Source of the DNA: Panagrolaimus kolymaensis
Taxonomy: Eukaryota > Nematoda > Chromadorea > Rhabditida > Panagrolaimidae
Reading direction: 5' to 3'
DNA length: 64,000 nucleotides
NCBI GenBank assembly: GCA_028622995.1
Contig: JAJQJQ010000019.1
Location: 682,001-746,000 of the forward strand
The translations under genes and the position numbers were made by a program. Numbering within the stretch: the first letter of the stretch is position 1; each line of letters starts with the position of its first letter. Shown in pieces: positions 62,601 through 64,000 of the stretch. The notes under the pieces are model-generated. The model was not told the origin of the DNA and made no database searches. It saw nothing but the letters and a program-made list of their open reading frames with translations.

Positions 62601-64000
62601 TTAATTATTTTTAGTAATAAGCTTAATATAGCTATATTTACTTGGAATAGGTGGATAAATTTCTGGATCAGCATTAACACGACCATAAAACTTTTGATAC
62701 AGTTGAGCTTCAAGTTTATGTCCACTTTCTTGTTCAGGATTCATTTCACCTTCTTTCCAAGGATCCGATTCATCTTCTTTCCAAGGAATATTTACATATT
62801 CTCGCCATGGATCAGAAACACTTTCTTTTCCACCATTCGTTCCACCTTCTTGTTGAGGATGAATTTCATCACTTTGTTGCGAATTCATAACACATTCTTG
62901 TTCAAGATGAGCATCATCTTCTTTTTCAGAATCAGCTTCACTTCCTTGTTCAGAATCCATTTCATCTTCTTTTCCATGATCAGTTTCACTTCCTTGTCCA
63001 GAATTCATTTCATCTTCTTTTTCAGGATCAGCTTCACTTCTTTCTTCAGGATTCATTTCATCTTCTTTTCCATGATCAGCTTCACTTCCTTGTTCAGGAT
63101 CAATTCCAACTTCTTGTTTAGGTCCACCTGGATGATGCGCATGATGATTTTCTTGAGTAAACATAGGGAGTTGAGAAGCATCGAATGGATAATAGCGTAC
63201 GAGTTTTGAGAAGATTTCATCCATATACGTGTTCAAATTATTCATTAACAAAGTAAGTTCATCGGGACCACCAGGAGAAAAAAGGAGATACATTGGATCA
63301 ACAGCTGATTTGAGAACACCAAATACTGTAGTCGATGTAATATAAGTTGAATGTGGAAGCCGATCAGGTTGTGAATCGTTAGATCTAAAACACAAAGTAA
63401 AAATCAAAGGTTGATAGAGAAACAAAAGAAACAAACCTCGAATAAGATGTAACAGGATGAAGCTTTGCGTGATAACATTGAAGAACTTTGTTGACGAAAT
63501 AACAAAAAGATAATAAAAGTTTCTGGAGCGGCTTGTTTTCGATTTTGGAGTTATCAACAGCTGACTTTGATGGATTTGAAGCACGAATCGCTTTACCAAG
63601 CAAAAGAATACTTTGGAGAGGTTGAATCGCTAAAAATTTCGCCTTAAGTTTAGCAACCACAAAAAGGAAAATAAAAGCTTCAAACCTTCAAAAATTTCAC
63701 GATTAACATACTGAACATGTTTTAACTCAAATGGACAACCAAGTTTATCAATGAGTTTATCAAGAAATTGAAGAGTGCTTTCCTTGAATTCAGCATTTAG
63801 AACATCAGAAACATTTGTAAAAGCACGAAAAAGTGCACGAGCAATTACTTCACCACATTCATCATTCATTGCAGGATGAACTAGCGAAACATTATCCATG
63901 AATTCATCAGGTACATTTTCTCCAATAATGAATAGTTCAAACAAAGCGATGAGATAGTTTTCAAACGTTGGTGATGAGTCATCAATTGAGCAGTACTTTT
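62601..64000 (-). CDS. Unrecognised protein with C-terminal acidic 16-aa repeats (5' partial)
   Basis: Three visible exons: 64000-63686 (open to the window edge), 63629-63437 and 63384-62601, giving 429 aa of the C-terminal part. The first 225 residues or so are mainly alpha-helical in appearance (LIALFELFIIGENV, LQFLDKLIDKLG, LLLSFCYFVNKVLQCY, TLLMNNLNTYMDEIF), perhaps helical-repeat, but I do not recognise a family. Then come eight tandem 16-residue units at 62715-63098, such as PEQGSEADHGKEDEMN, very acidic in the first four and more diverged later (PWKEDESD-type). The protein closes with YPPIPSKYSYIKL. Introns are 56 and 52 bp. The helical part has no signal peptide or clear membrane segment in view. 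Confidence 0.75.
62715..63098 (-). repeat. Coding 48-bp minisatellite, 8 units
   Basis: Eight in-frame units of 48 bp inside the last exon of the terminal gene. Units 1-4 are close copies (GSEADHGKEDEM-like); units 5-8 are degraded. Copy number is likely to vary between individuals. Confidence 0.85.

Overview
The window looks like AT-rich nuclear DNA (A+T near 77% by eye) from a nematode. The evidence is short introns ending in TTTTCAG or TTTTTAG, a trans-splice-type acceptor 7 nt before a start codon, and gene families that are nematode-specific or close to nematode versions: RIC-4/SNAP-25, an ODR-2/HOT-type Ly6 protein, a YGGYGG secreted peptide and an ARHGAP11/RGA-3-like RhoGAP. I cannot name the species.

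Layout. 0-1.8 kb (+): five exons of a protein with a C-terminal SH2 fold whose FLVR arginine is replaced. 3.5-7.6 kb (-): SNAP-25 with two alternative first exons. 7.6-13.4 kb: gene-free, with one 438-bp hAT-type MITE that has a perfect 8-bp target duplication. 13.4-16.3 kb: two RBX1 RING-box genes head to head, one orthodox and one diverged, with the same two intron positions. 18.7-19.3 kb (+): a small Gly/Tyr/Met-rich secreted peptide gene. 19.9-25.3 kb (-): a RhoGAP of about 1,166 residues with two candidate last exons.

26.2-60.9 kb is the unusual part. For about 34.6 kb the plus strand carries the short motif (A/T)AACTG roughly once per 75-110 bp, several hundred copies, with almost no copies in the opposite orientation and a sharp edge on both sides. 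Sequences between copies are unrelated, so this is not a satellite. The field fills the space upstream of, and the two giant introns of, an ODR-2-like gene (+, 44.1-61.7 kb), and it surrounds a small LC8 dynein-light-chain-like gene (-, 36.6-37.7 kb). The best analogy is the C. elegans type I piRNA (21U-RNA) promoter array, in which each CTGTTTCA motif drives one tiny RNA gene. Here the shared core is AACTG and the TTTCA half is mostly absent, so this would be a divergent or new motif class. Small-RNA data would decide it. Motif-free islands of 0.3-1.3 kb interrupt the field, and several of them carry (GCTT)n/(GCAA)n strings.

62.6-64.0 kb (-): the 3' part of an unrecognised gene ending in eight 16-residue acidic repeats. 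It runs off the window.

All exon structures were worked out by hand from splice sites and frame continuity. Motif counts are hand tallies.
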